This document shows, in pieces, positions 5,150 through 5,537 of a stretch of 5,537 nucleotides of DNA. The notes under the pieces were generated by a model. It did not search any database. It saw only the letters and a list, made by a program, of their open reading frames with translations, and had not been told where the DNA came from. The DNA lies in NCBI GenBank assembly GCA_934692665.1, contig CAKUUG010000059.1:1-5537 (forward strand), read 5' to 3'. Position numbers and translations under genes: made by a program. How positions within the stretch are numbered: the stretch's first letter is position 1; the number at the start of each line of letters is the position of its first letter. Origin of the DNA: an uncultured Candidatus Melainabacteria bacterium. Its GTDB lineage: Bacteria; Cyanobacteriota; Vampirovibrionia; Gastranaerophilales; Gastranaerophilaceae.

Positions 5150-5537
5150 TAATAATAGATAACTATGATTCTTTTACGTACAATATTGTTGAATATTTTA
5201 AAATTTTAGGAAAAAATCCTGTTGTTTACAAAAATGATGAAATCACAATAAATGAATTGAAAAACAAAAATTTCGGCTCTATTGTTATTTCTCCAGGGCC
5301 AAATTCTCCAAACGAAGCCGGAATAAGTCTTGATGTTATTGATTATTTTAAAGATACAAAAAAAATCTTAGGCGTGTGTCTTGGTCATCAAGCAATAGCT
5401 CAATATTTTGGCTCAAAAATTATAAAAACAGAACCCTGCCATGGGCTTACATCTGAAATTTTCTTTAAAAAAAACGAAAAACTTTTTTCAGGATTTAAAC
5501 AAGGTTTTTTGGCAACCAGATACCATTCTTTGGTTGT
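5146..5537 (+). CDS. pabA: Aminodeoxychorismate synthase glutamine amidotransferase (PabA/TrpG family), 3' end outside window
   Basis: The first 130 codons are open to the window edge; the family is usually about 190 residues. It starts MIIIDNYDSFTYNIVEYF, the hallmark of class I glutamine amidotransferases of the PabA/TrpG type. SPGPNSP (49-55) contributes to the oxyanion hole, GVCLGHQAIA (76-85) carries nucleophile C78, and CHG (98-100) and RYHSLV (125-130) are conserved. The catalytic His/Glu lie beyond the window. It hydrolyses glutamine and channels ammonia to the PabB domain. The ATG overlaps the fusion gene's TGA by 4 bases, with GGAAG (5134-5138) 7 bases upstream. PabA and TrpG cannot be told apart by sequence alone, and some bacteria use one protein for both; the pabB-pabC neighbour and absence of trp genes here favour PabA. 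Confidence 0.95.
   Translation, partial: MIIIDNYDSFTYNIVEYFKILGKNPVVYKNDEITINELKNKNFGSIVISPGPNSPNEAGISLDVIDYFKDTKKILGVCLGHQAIAQYFGSKIIKTEPCHGLTSEIFFKKNEKLFSGFKQGFLATRYHSLV

Noticed and set aside
1..5537. CRISPR array, transposon ends, tRNA or rRNA genes
   Set aside because: No regularly spaced direct repeats, transposase motifs, target-site duplications or recognisable tRNA/rRNA segments were seen.

Overview
The window is strongly AT-rich bacterial DNA with short intergenic gaps. UGA is a normal stop: it ends both the repressor gene and the pabB-pabC fusion. Base composition, weak Shine-Dalgarno use and a GTAC-N4-GTAC operator resemble low-GC relatives of Cyanobacteria (Melainabacteria/Vampirovibrionia). 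Low-GC Campylobacterota, Brachyspira-like or Firmicutes lineages cannot be excluded from sequence alone, so the taxon is a weak inference.

Layout. Positions 1-174 (minus) hold the first 58 codons of a UmuC-type Y-family DNA polymerase. Two bases upstream of it, 177-758 (minus) encodes a self-cleaving S24 repressor that joins a LexA-like winged-helix N-terminus to a UmuD-like C-terminus. Its promoter carries a perfect 8-4-8 palindrome and predicts a leaderless mRNA. Directly upstream, 795-1880 (minus) encodes a 361-residue tandem cytidine-deaminase-fold protein with one intact and one degenerate zinc site. A 485-base gap (1881-2365) has no convincing gene, but it holds the probable deaminase promoter, a 22-bp dyad over its -35, and several other inverted repeats. 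Positions 2366-3467 (minus) are an overlapping pair of short-chain chromate-family (CHR) transporter genes. A 44-base divergent intergenic region then leads to 3512-5149 (plus), a PabB-PabC fusion, followed with ATGA overlap by pabA from 5146 to the window end.

How the genes work together. The left side is a compact DNA-damage-type mutagenesis cassette: a RecA-cleavable repressor/UmuD hybrid plus an error-prone polymerase, probably autoregulated through the palindrome. The right side is a complete p-aminobenzoate route for folate: PabA supplies ammonia, the PabB domain makes aminodeoxychorismate, and the PabC domain releases pyruvate and PABA. The two CHR half-proteins probably form a heteromeric anion transporter. 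The most interesting part is the left block, where a divergent deaminase-fold protein lies next to an SOS-type repressor/polymerase pair with an unusually compact operator-promoter.
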